Part shown: positions 1 to 5,877 of the stretch, one piece after another
How the letters are laid out: every line of letters begins with the position of its first letter
How positions within the stretch are numbered: the stretch's first letter is position 1
Assembly (NCBI GenBank): GCA_900765125.1
Contig: CAAFQL010000370.1
Location: 1 to 7,203 of the forward strand
Source of the DNA: Oscillospiraceae bacterium
GTDB lineage: Bacteria; Bacillota; Clostridia; Oscillospirales; Ruminococcaceae
Direction: 5' to 3'
DNA length: 7,203 nucleotides
The notes under the pieces: generated by a model
What the model saw: the letters and a program-made list of their open reading frames with translations, nothing else
Database searches by the model: none
Told to the model about the DNA's origin: nothing
Program-made: the position numbers and the translations under genes

Positions 1-1
1 T

Positions 2-301
2 ACACTTTCAAGCATATCAACTATTTTATTCTATTTTAGTTCTACGAATATTGGACTTGCTGTTTTTAATCTTATTCCTATTCCGCCGCTTGACGGTTCA
101 AAGGTTCTTATTCAGTTTTTGCCGACACGTGCAGTAATATGGATTCAGAGAAATCAGATGACCATTTCTATTATATTTACAGTACTTATACTGACTCGTG
201 CACTTAGTATACCGCTGTCATTTATTGCATGGAAGGCATATGATCTTTTATTCTTCCTGACCAATTGGGTAGAGATTATCATGAAAGCACTGGTAGGTTA
301 A
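2..301 (+). CDS. Site-2 protease family protein (M50 metalloprotease), 3' end only
   Basis: This is the C-terminal 99 codons of a gene that begins before the window; the frame is open from base 2 to the TAA at 299-301. About 23 residues in, the sequence reads NLIPIPPLDGSKVL. This is the second conserved motif of M50 site-2 proteases (N-x-x-P-x-P-P-L-D-G), whose Asp supplies a zinc ligand in a membrane segment. The HExxH motif must lie upstream and cannot be seen. Hydrophobic stretches flank the motif and another lies near the C-terminus, so this is an integral membrane protein. Members of this short S2P family often sit just upstream of scpA in Clostridia, as here, where only five bases separate the stop from the scpA ATG. 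The substrate is unknown. The family call is firm. A start at the internal TTG at 119 is not credible, because it would remove the motif. Confidence 0.88.
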   Translation, partial: TLSSISTILFYFSSTNIGLAVFNLIPIPPLDGSKVLIQFLPTRAVIWIQRNQMTISIIFTVLILTRALSIPLSFIAWKAYDLLFFLTNWVEIIMKALVG

Positions 302-306
302 GGGAT

Positions 307-1038
307 ATGGAGAAGATTTCGTTTAAGCTTGAGGTCTTTGAAGGACCTATGGAGCTGCTTTTAAGCCTTATAACAAAACATCAGCTCAATATATACGATA
401 TAGAAATATCAAGCCTTTTGGAGCAATATTTAATATATTTGGAACAGGCAAGAGAACATGATTTGGAGCTGGCAGGAGAATTTCTGGAAATGGCAGCAAG
501 GCTAATTCTTATAAAGACAATCTCTTTGCTGCCTAAGCCTAATGACGCTGAAAAGGAAAAAGAAGCCCTACAGGGTGCGCTTATTGAATATGCACTCTGC
601 AAGCAGATGTCTGAAAATCTTAAAAAACGTTATGTAGGGGATAAGGTCTTTGTGCGAAAGCCTATGAAGATAAATATTTCCACACGTTATGAACGCAGGC
701 ACGACCCTTATGAGCTGTGCAAAGTATTTCTTGCTATGGGAAAGAAACTTATAGAAGAAGAGAAACGTCCCACAGAAAAGCTGCAAGCCGTTGTAAACAG
801 AAGTTTTGTTTCTGTTATGTCAAAGGTTATCTATGTGCTGAGAAGTTTACATAAAAATGAACACGTTTATTTGGATGCCATGTATTCCGAGGTTCGTGAG
901 AGAAGTGCAAGGGTCGCACTGTTTTTAGCTGTACTGGAGCTGACTAAACACGGTAAAATATATATAAGTGATGACAATACTTATCTTTACCGTAAGGAAG
1001 AAAAATACAAAGATATACCTCTGGGAACATATGAATAG
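307..1038 (+). CDS. scpA: Segregation and condensation protein A (ScpA, kleisin)
   Basis: ScpA is the kleisin subunit that bridges the heads of the SMC dimer and, with ScpB, forms the bacterial condensin that compacts and segregates the chromosome. The protein is 243 residues, close to the usual ~250. Its N-terminus has the family signature: FKLEVFEGPMELLL (residues 6-19), then the LNIYDI segment (27-32) and a helix containing EQYLIYL. The middle has the AARLILIKTISLLPK helix (63-77). The C-terminal winged helix that binds the SMC head ends in HGKIYISDDNTYLYR. I chose the ATG at 307 because family members begin a few residues before FKLEVFEGP; an in-frame TTG at 265 would add 14 atypical residues inside the upstream gene. 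The Shine-Dalgarno is weak (around 294-304), so translation may be coupled to the site-2 protease gene. The scpB gene follows after 8 bases. Confidence 0.96.
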   Translation: MEKISFKLEVFEGPMELLLSLITKHQLNIYDIEISSLLEQYLIYLEQAREHDLELAGEFLEMAARLILIKTISLLPKPNDAEKEKEALQGALIEYALCKQMSENLKKRYVGDKVFVRKPMKINISTRYERRHDPYELCKVFLAMGKKLIEEEKRPTEKLQAVVNRSFVSVMSKVIYVLRSLHKNEHVYLDAMYSEVRERSARVALFLAVLELTKHGKIYISDDNTYLYRKEEKYKDIPLGTYE

Positions 1039-1046
1039 GAGGAAAC

Positions 1047-1637
1047 ATGGAACGTACAAACACAGTAAAAATGTCAGTTATTGCAGAAGCGGTGCTTTTT
1101 GCCTGTGGTGAGGCTGTGCCGTCAGAACGTCTGGCAGAAGTGTTAAGTGTAGACACAAAAGAGATTCCAGATATAATGGCGTCACTTAATGAACGCTACG
1201 AGAAAGCCGACAGCGGACTCATAGCAAAGCCGCTTGGAAAAAGCTGGCAGCTTTGTACGAAAAAGGAGTTTGCACCATATATTCGTGCAGCTATGGAGAA
1301 TAAAAAGTCAGCGCCACTTTCAAATGCGGCTATGGAGGTTTTGACCATTGTAGCGTATAATCAGCCTGTTACAAAAAGCTTTATAGAACACGTAAGGGGT
1401 GTGGACAGCAGTTCAGTTGTAAATACTCTTGTGGATCGTGATCTTCTGGAGGAATCAGGCAGACTTGATATTCCGGGAAAGCCTATTGCATATAAAACTA
1501 CAAGTAATTTTCTGCGCTGTTTTGAACTTAAATCCCTTGGTGATCTGCCGCCTCTTCCTATACTTCAGCCTCAAAGATCATCTGCTGACGAAAAGAGCAT
1601 TGAGAATTCTTCTGAAATAATAGAAGAAAAGGAATGA
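1047..1637 (+). CDS. scpB: Segregation and condensation protein B (ScpB)
   Basis: ScpB is the accessory subunit of SMC-ScpAB condensin. It dimerises, carries two winged-helix domains and wraps the central part of ScpA. At 196 residues it matches the usual length. The N-terminal winged helix starts with IAEAVLFACGEAVP (residues 12-25). The second contains the hallmark run LSNAAMEVLTIVAYNQPVTK (91-110), then HVRGVDSSSVVNTLVDRDLL and GRLDIPGKPIAYKTTSNFL. Family members end near LKSLGDLPPLP (161-171). Here a Ser/Glu-rich tail of about 25 residues follows; such tails vary and are probably disordered. The AGGAGG at 1037-1042 overlaps the scpA stop codon and lies four bases before the ATG, so the two partners should be translated in a coupled way. 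Confidence 0.96.
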   Translation: MERTNTVKMSVIAEAVLFACGEAVPSERLAEVLSVDTKEIPDIMASLNERYEKADSGLIAKPLGKSWQLCTKKEFAPYIRAAMENKKSAPLSNAAMEVLTIVAYNQPVTKSFIEHVRGVDSSSVVNTLVDRDLLEESGRLDIPGKPIAYKTTSNFLRCFELKSLGDLPPLPILQPQRSSADEKSIENSSEIIEEKE

Positions 1638-1671
1638 TTTTCCAAACATTGGCAATAATATCTACAGCAGA

Positions 1672-1677
1672 AAGGAG
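1672..1677 (+). promoter_or_regulatory. Ribosome binding site that decides the DUF2953 start
   Basis: AAGGAG lies 11 bases before the ATG at 1689 but only 2 bases before the in-frame GTG at 1680. The ATG is therefore the likely start, and the extra residues from a GTG start are not supported. Confidence 0.6.
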
Positions 1678-1688
1678 AGGTGCTGCCT

Positions 1689-2420
1689 ATGACGGGATGG
1701 ATAATATTATTATGCATTATAGGAATTCTTATTTTTATACTGTTTATGCCGGCGGTTATCGACTTTCGCTATGATGATAATAAAGCAGCTGTTAAAATAT
1801 CCTACTGCGGATTTGTAGCATTCGATACATCTAAAGAGAAGAAACAGAAAACTCCTGAAGAGATAAAAGCTGAGAAGGAAAAGAAAGCTCTTAAAAAGAA
1901 GAAAAAGGAAGAAAAAAAAGCTGCAAAGGAAGCGAAAAAAGCTAAAAAATCCAAAAATGGCTCCAAAAATAAATCCGGGGAAAAAGAAAAGCGTTCTTTA
2001 CGGGATATATTGGAACTTGCAAAATCTCTTCTTACTCCTGTTAAAAAAGGAATGCGCAGGCTTTTTAAGGGAATACGAATTACAAAATTTTATCTTGATA
2101 TAGAGGTTGGGAACTTTGATGCATATGAATGTGCTGTTGCATACGGAAAAATATGTACTGTAGTTGCAAATACTCTTGCTTTTTTTCAGTCATTTTTCGT
2201 CATAAAAGCGGACCATATCGACATTCAGCCGAGATTCGGTACTGAAAAGACTGTTTATACAGCTCGTTTTCGGGCAAAAATAAGTCCATCAGCCGTTTTA
2301 GCGGCAGGCTTTAGCCTTGCATGGACGTATCTTTTAGAGATGCTGCATAAATCGCAGCAGGAAACGTCAGACAGTTCAAACGTTAAAATTAAAAAGGAGG
2401 AATTACAAAATGCAGACTGA
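1689..2420 (+). CDS. DUF2953 membrane protein (YtfI-like)
   Basis: This is a 243-residue protein with one N-terminal membrane helix (about residues 2-21, GWIILLCIIGILIFILFMP). A highly charged Lys/Glu/Ala segment follows (about 49-103) and is probably a single helix or coiled coil. The C-terminal half resembles DUF2953: VGNFDAYECAVAYGKICTVV (about 140-159) fits the family's G-D-x-x-x-x-A-x-x-x-G pattern, and HIDIQPRFG (about 176-184) is the typical second block. In B. subtilis the DUF2953 protein YtfI is encoded next to YtfJ/GerW, and here the next gene is gerW, overlapping by 11 bases. The neighbour therefore supports the family call and hints at a spore-linked role. The molecular function is unknown. 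The charged linker is longer and more Lys-rich than I would expect, and its DNA is almost pure purine on this strand. The length before the membrane helix depends on the start chosen (GTG 1680 or ATG 1689). Confidence 0.8.
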   Translation: MTGWIILLCIIGILIFILFMPAVIDFRYDDNKAAVKISYCGFVAFDTSKEKKQKTPEEIKAEKEKKALKKKKKEEKKAAKEAKKAKKSKNGSKNKSGEKEKRSLRDILELAKSLLTPVKKGMRRLFKGIRITKFYLDIEVGNFDAYECAVAYGKICTVVANTLAFFQSFFVIKADHIDIQPRFGTEKTVYTARFRAKISPSAVLAAGFSLAWTYLLEMLHKSQQETSDSSNVKIKKEELQNAD

Positions 2421-2832
2421 AAGTGAAAAGAGCAAAATCAACCAGATGATGGGTATTACCATTGACAAGATCCGAGAAATGGGTGATGTTAAAACTGTTA
2501 TAGGTGACCCTATACTTGCAGGAGATACAACAATTATCCCTGTATCAAAGGTTTCTTATGGCTTTGCATCAGGAGGATCAGACCTTCCGGCAAAACAAAA
2601 TCCAAAGGATCTTTTCGGCGGTGGTGCAGGTGCTGGCGTTACAGTACAGCCTATAGCGTTTCTTATTATAAATAAAGACGGAAATGTACGTTTGATACAG
2701 GTTTCTGCGTCAGATGACAAAGTAAGCAACATTATTCGTTCTGTTCCGGAACTTCTTGATAAGATCTCTGATATGATAAAGGAGCATAAGGACAAAAAAT
2801 CAGAGGAAGTTACACTGGAAACCGCAGAATAA
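2410..2832 (+). CDS. ytfJ: GerW family sporulation protein (YtfJ)
   Basis: The product is a 140-residue cytoplasmic-type protein with no signal peptide. It matches GerW/YtfJ across its length: MGITIDKIREMGDVKTVIGDPI (residues 14-35), then IIPVSKVSYGFASGGSD (42-58), a Gly-rich stretch FGGGAGAGVTVQPIAFLIIN (69-88) and the closing IQVSASDD...VPELLDKI. In B. subtilis this forespore protein (GerW) is needed for the germination hydrolase SleB to work; its biochemistry is not settled. Homologues also occur in lineages not known to sporulate, so this gene alone does not prove sporulation. The start overlaps the end of the DUF2953 gene by 11 bases, and an AAGGAGG at 2394-2400 inside that gene lies nine bases before the ATG. 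The poorly conserved, charged C-terminus (about 124-140) is probably flexible. Confidence 0.92.
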   Translation: MQTESEKSKINQMMGITIDKIREMGDVKTVIGDPILAGDTTIIPVSKVSYGFASGGSDLPAKQNPKDLFGGGAGAGVTVQPIAFLIINKDGNVRLIQVSASDDKVSNIIRSVPELLDKISDMIKEHKDKKSEEVTLETAE

Positions 2833-2881
2833 TACTTCTATAATCAGTATATCTCTCATATATTGTCCCAAAAAACATTAT

Positions 2882-2886
2882 GGAGG
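2882..2886 (+). promoter_or_regulatory. Ribosome binding site that decides the carboxypeptidase start
   Basis: GGAGG lies five bases before the ATG at 2892. The upstream in-frame ATG at 2880 overlaps this site and has no Shine-Dalgarno of its own. The ATG at 2892 also gives a cleaner signal peptide, starting MRRFLCC. Confidence 0.75.
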
Positions 2887-2891
2887 CTTAT

Positions 2892-4034
2892 ATGAGAAGA
2901 TTTCTTTGCTGTATTATCCTGTTTGTTTCGACAATATGTTTTCCATTTTCTGTAAGTGCAGATCATCAGGCAGAAACTGAGGTTTCTGCCTCCGCTTACA
3001 TTGTTATGGATGCTGCCACACGCTCTGTTATCTATGAATCAAACGCTCATTTGAAGTTGCCTATGGCAAGTACAACTAAGATAATGTCAACCCTTATATG
3101 TCTTGAAAGCGGTGATCTTGACAGTGAATTTACTGTAGATTCTGATGCTATACGTGTTGAGGGGTCGTCTATGGGACTTACTGAGGGGGACATTGTAACA
3201 AAACGTGTTTTATGCTATGGTATGCTGCTGCCGTCGGGCAATGATGCAGCAGGTGCAACAGCTGTACGTATTGCAGGAAGCTATAGCGATTTTGCTAACC
3301 TTATGAATGAACGTGCAAAACAGATCGGCATGGAAGATACTCACTTTGTAACTCCGTCAGGACTTCATGATGAGCAGCACTATTCTACTGCTTATGATAT
3401 GGGAATTCTTACTGCAGAGGCTCTTCGTAATGATGACTTTTGTGAAATATGCTGTAAGGAAAGCGCTAAAGTTACATTTGGAAATCCGCCTTTTGAAAGA
3501 TGGCTTAAAAATACAAATAAGCTGCTTGCAAATTGTGAGGGTGTTATAGGTGTGAAAACGGGATTTACAGACGAGGCAGGAAGATGCCTTGTTTCTGCCT
3601 GTACAAGAGATGATGTAACTTTGATATGCGTCACTCTCAATGATAAGAATGACTGGAATGACCATTCACAGCTTTATGACCTTGCGTTTTCGTCAATAAC
3701 TGCCAAATATGCAGATATTCCTGAAGATATAAAACTTCCTGTTGCAGGCGGAGAAAAAGGCAGTGTGGAACTTTATGCAAAAAACAATGTGGTATACGGC
3801 GAGACAGATACGGAGGATAGTGATGTCAGATGGGAGGTAGAAGCTGCACCGCTGCTCTATGCTCCAGTAAAGGCTGACAGCATTGGTGGGTACCTTATTC
3901 ATTACTGCGGTGAGTTTGAAATTTCAAGGCAGCCTTTGTATGTTGCTGATAATGTCCCTTATTGTGAAAACAAGGACGAAAATAAAAATATATTTGAAAA
4001 AATATCGGAAAAACTAAAAGAATTTTTCTCATAA
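2892..4034 (+). CDS. D-alanyl-D-alanine carboxypeptidase (S11 family, DacF/DacB type)
   Basis: This is a low-molecular-mass penicillin-binding protein that removes the terminal D-Ala from peptidoglycan pentapeptides outside the membrane, limiting cross-linking. Counted from the ATG at 2892 it has 380 residues. It carries a Sec signal peptide (RR, then LCCIILFVSTICFPFSVSA) with likely cleavage after SVSA at about residue 23. All three active-site motifs are present: S-T-T-K at 60-63 with the nucleophile Ser60, S-G-N at 115-117, and K-T-G at 222-224 (in GVIGVKTGFTDEAGR). A PBP5-type C-terminal beta domain follows from about 270. The last 15 residues (NIFEKISEKLKEFFS) can form an amphipathic helix, the usual membrane anchor of this family. 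The position between scpB and rluB resembles that of B. subtilis dacB, which shapes spore cortex cross-linking, but sequence alone does not separate dacB, dacF and vegetative dacA roles. I therefore leave the symbol empty. Confidence 0.93.
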   Translation: MRRFLCCIILFVSTICFPFSVSADHQAETEVSASAYIVMDAATRSVIYESNAHLKLPMASTTKIMSTLICLESGDLDSEFTVDSDAIRVEGSSMGLTEGDIVTKRVLCYGMLLPSGNDAAGATAVRIAGSYSDFANLMNERAKQIGMEDTHFVTPSGLHDEQHYSTAYDMGILTAEALRNDDFCEICCKESAKVTFGNPPFERWLKNTNKLLANCEGVIGVKTGFTDEAGRCLVSACTRDDVTLICVTLNDKNDWNDHSQLYDLAFSSITAKYADIPEDIKLPVAGGEKGSVELYAKNNVVYGETDTEDSDVRWEVEAAPLLYAPVKADSIGGYLIHYCGEFEISRQPLYVADNVPYCENKDENKNIFEKISEKLKEFFS

Positions 4035-4039
4035 GTAAA

Positions 4040-4045
4040 AAGGAG
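4040..4045 (+). promoter_or_regulatory. Ribosome binding site supporting a TTG start for rluB
   Basis: AAGGAG lies six bases before the TTG at 4052. No ATG occurs near the expected N-terminus, so the TTG is the start. Confidence 0.8.
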
Positions 4046-4051
4046 TTAATT

Positions 4052-4786
4052 TTGGAAAAAATAAGAATACAGAAACTGCTGGCAGATGCCGGTTATTGTT
4101 CAAGAAGAAAGGCAGAAGCACTTATATCAGCAGGTAAGGTAAAGCTGAATGGTCATCCTGTAAAACTTGGCGACAAGGCAACATATCAGGATCTTATAAC
4201 TATAAGCGGTGAGCGTGTTTATCTCTCAAGAAAGAAAAACTATCGTTATCTCATGATGTATAAGCCCAGAGGATATGTAACTACTACATCAGACGAATTA
4301 GAAAGACGGTGTGTAATGGATCTTTTGGGTGATGACATTGAAGAACGTGTGTATCCTGTGGGACGTCTTGACAAGGATTCCGAGGGACTTCTGCTGCTTA
4401 CAAATGATGGAAACTTTGCCAATGATATTATGCACCCAAGCCGCCATATCAGTAAAACTTATCGTGTAACTGTTCGTCCTGATGTGTCTGAGGAACAGCT
4501 TGTGAAGCTTGCAAGCGGAATTGAGCTTGACGGCAGAAAGACTCTTCCTGCAAATGTTGTAGTAAAAACAAGAGAACCGGGACGTGTTGTTCTGCTTATG
4601 ACTATAAAAGAAGGCAGAAATCGTCAGATACGCAGAATGTGTGAGGCTCTGGGACTTGAAGTTGCAAGACTTCGACGTGTAAGCGTAGGTCCTTTGAAAC
4701 TTGGCATGATGAAGCCGGGTACATATCGTGATCTTACTGCCGAGGAACTCCGTGCAATAAGAAATGCTATCGGTAAGGATAACTAA
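4052..4786 (+). CDS. rluB: 23S rRNA pseudouridine synthase, RsuA/RluB family
   Basis: The enzyme isomerises a uridine to pseudouridine in ribosomal RNA; the RluB subgroup acts on 23S rRNA helix 89 (U2605 in E. coli numbering). The 244-residue protein starts with an S4 RNA-binding domain (IRIQKLLADAGYCSRRKAEA, residues 4-23, through KLNGHPV). The catalytic domain has KPRGYVTT (71-78), the active-site motif GRLDKDSEGLLLLTNDG with catalytic Asp107, and the late EGRNRQIRRM motif (187-196). The start is a TTG with a good Shine-Dalgarno; this is firm because family proteins begin immediately before this S4 sequence. It lies 17 bases after the carboxypeptidase gene. A dac-type gene followed by rluB is also found in B. 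subtilis, where spmA and spmB lie between them. RsuA-type small-subunit activity is the alternative, but RluB fits the length and context better. Confidence 0.92.
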   Translation: MEKIRIQKLLADAGYCSRRKAEALISAGKVKLNGHPVKLGDKATYQDLITISGERVYLSRKKNYRYLMMYKPRGYVTTTSDELERRCVMDLLGDDIEERVYPVGRLDKDSEGLLLLTNDGNFANDIMHPSRHISKTYRVTVRPDVSEEQLVKLASGIELDGRKTLPANVVVKTREPGRVVLLMTIKEGRNRQIRRMCEALGLEVARLRRVSVGPLKLGMMKPGTYRDLTAEELRAIRNAIGKDN

Positions 4787-4816
4787 AAAGAAAAACAATG
4801 AAAGGAGACGGTATTT

Positions 4817-5764
4817 ATGCCAATTTGTATTTCACCGGATCTGCCGGCTTACCAGACTCTTGCCGAGGAAAACATTTTTGTCATGGACAATATCCGTGCT
4901 TCTCATCAGGATATACGTCCATTAAGAGTGCTGATACTTAATCTTATGCCTAAAAAAATAGAGACAGAATGTCAGTTTTTGAGACTTCTCAGCAATACGC
5001 CTATTCAGGTAAACATTGAATTTCTACAGATCGCAAGCCATGTAAGCAAGAATACTTCCAAAAGTCATCTTGATGCGTTCTATCATACCTTTGATGAAAT
5101 ACGTGACGATTACTATGACGGCTGTATAATCACAGGCGCTCCGGTTGAACATCTTGATTATGAAGATGTTGACTATTGGGATGAAATAAAGGATATAATG
5201 GAGTGGACTAAAACTCATGTATTTTCTACTCTCCATATATGCTGGGCAGCACTTGCAGGACTTTATTATCATTTCGATGTACCGAAGTATGACCTTGAAC
5301 AGAAAATGTTCGGAGTATTTCCTCATACTGTTAAGGTGAAGAATATCCAGCTTCTTCGTGGATTTGACGATGTTTTCAATGCACCTCATTCAAGACTTTC
5401 AGAGGTTCGACGTGACGATATTCTAAAAATACCGAAACTCAGGATCCTTACTGAATCGGAGTATGCAGGGGTACATATTGTTGCAAATAATAATGGCAGA
5501 CAGTACTTTATAACAGGTCATTTTGAATATGACCGCAATACTCTGAAAGAGGAATACCTCCGTGATGCTGCAAAGGGTATCGACATACAGCTGCCATTTA
5601 ATTATTTCCCTGATAACGACCCTTCAAATGAACCGTTTTATACATGGGGCTGTAGTGCAAATCTGCTTTTCTCTAACTGGATCAATCACTGCGTATACCA
5701 GCTTACACCGTATGATCTTAGCCAGCTTGAGTTGTATAACTGGGAATGGGAAGCAGGATTGTAA
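4817..5764 (+). CDS. metA: Homoserine O-acetyltransferase (MetA family)
   Basis: MetA acylates the hydroxyl of L-homoserine in the first committed step of methionine synthesis, in the cytoplasm. The protein is 315 residues (E. coli MetA has 309) and full length, starting with the typical MPICISPDLPAYQTL. The catalytic residues fall at the published family numbers: nucleophile Cys142 (in TLHICWAALAGLYYHF), His235 and Glu237 (in ITGHFEYDR). Residue 111, in ITGAPVE, is Glu. In this family Glu111 marks acetyl-CoA use, as shown for Bacillus MetA, whereas E. coli has Gly and uses succinyl-CoA. The product is therefore predicted to be O-acetylhomoserine despite the older succinyltransferase name; some databases call this form metAA. 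An AAAGGAG at 4801-4807 precedes the ATG by nine bases. Only 30 bases separate it from rluB, leaving no room for a SAM riboswitch or T-box, so it probably depends on the upstream promoter. It is the last gene before a terminator. Confidence 0.95.
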   Translation: MPICISPDLPAYQTLAEENIFVMDNIRASHQDIRPLRVLILNLMPKKIETECQFLRLLSNTPIQVNIEFLQIASHVSKNTSKSHLDAFYHTFDEIRDDYYDGCIITGAPVEHLDYEDVDYWDEIKDIMEWTKTHVFSTLHICWAALAGLYYHFDVPKYDLEQKMFGVFPHTVKVKNIQLLRGFDDVFNAPHSRLSEVRRDDILKIPKLRILTESEYAGVHIVANNNGRQYFITGHFEYDRNTLKEEYLRDAAKGIDIQLPFNYFPDNDPSNEPFYTWGCSANLLFSNWINHCVYQLTPYDLSQLELYNWEWEAGL

Positions 5765-5773
5765 TACTATTTC

Positions 5774-5813
5774 AGCTGTCTCAGATCATATCTGTGACAG
5801 CTTTTCTCATTCT
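5774..5813 (+). terminator. Intrinsic terminator after metA
   Basis: AGCTGTC (5774-5780) pairs with GACAGCT (5796-5802). After one T-T mismatch, CAGA (5782-5785) pairs with TCTG (5791-5794), leaving a five-base loop. The 3' side runs straight into CTTTTCTCATTCT, an imperfect T-tract. It starts ten bases after the metA stop and acts in the + direction only; the opposite strand has no T-run. It probably ends the scpA-to-metA transcript, though the short T-tract may allow some readthrough. Confidence 0.78.
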
Positions 5814-5815
5814 AT

Positions 5816-5844
5816 TCATAATGCGACGGTTTGCTGCATAAACT
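5816..5844 (+). promoter_or_regulatory. Candidate sigma-E (mother-cell) promoter for spoIIP
   Basis: TCATAAT (5816-5822) matches six of seven positions of the sigma-E -35 consensus KMATATT. CATAAACT (5837-5844) matches seven of eight positions of the -10 consensus CATACAHT. The spacer is 14 bases, within the usual 14-15. Transcription would begin near 5851, leaving a leader of about 27 bases that contains the GAGGTGAT ribosome site at 5867-5874. The consensus comes from B. subtilis; its use here is inference, but spoIIP is a known sigma-E target there and the site lies just after a terminator. Confidence 0.6.
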
Positions 5845-5877
5845 GAAACATCACGGATATAATAACGAGGTGATGGA

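Noticed and set aside
265..306. An upstream TTG start for scpA that would overlap the site-2 protease gene
   Set aside because: The added 14 residues (MGRDYHEST...) are not typical of ScpA, and the ATG at 307 places the conserved N-terminus correctly.
1638..1688. Possible promoter or terminator between scpB and the DUF2953 gene
   Set aside because: There is no stable hairpin, and the AATAAT at about 1653-1658 lacks a convincing -35. The gap looks like a plain intra-operon spacer.
2836..2864. Possible sigma-E promoter before the carboxypeptidase gene (CATATATT at 2857-2864)
   Set aside because: The -10 matches 6 of 8, but at a 14-15 base spacing the -35 match is poor; a better -35 lies only 12 bases away. 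In AT-rich DNA this is too weak to list.
4298..4798. A 166-codon open frame on the - strand opposite rluB
   Set aside because: The translation is rich in Ser, Cys and Phe with no domain. It mirrors the codon pattern of rluB, which is a certain gene.
5858..5863. A perfect TATAAT that could be a sigma-A -10 box for spoIIP
   Set aside because: Transcription would start near 5870, inside the ribosome binding site, and the bases 17 upstream (TGCATA) do not resemble TTGACA.
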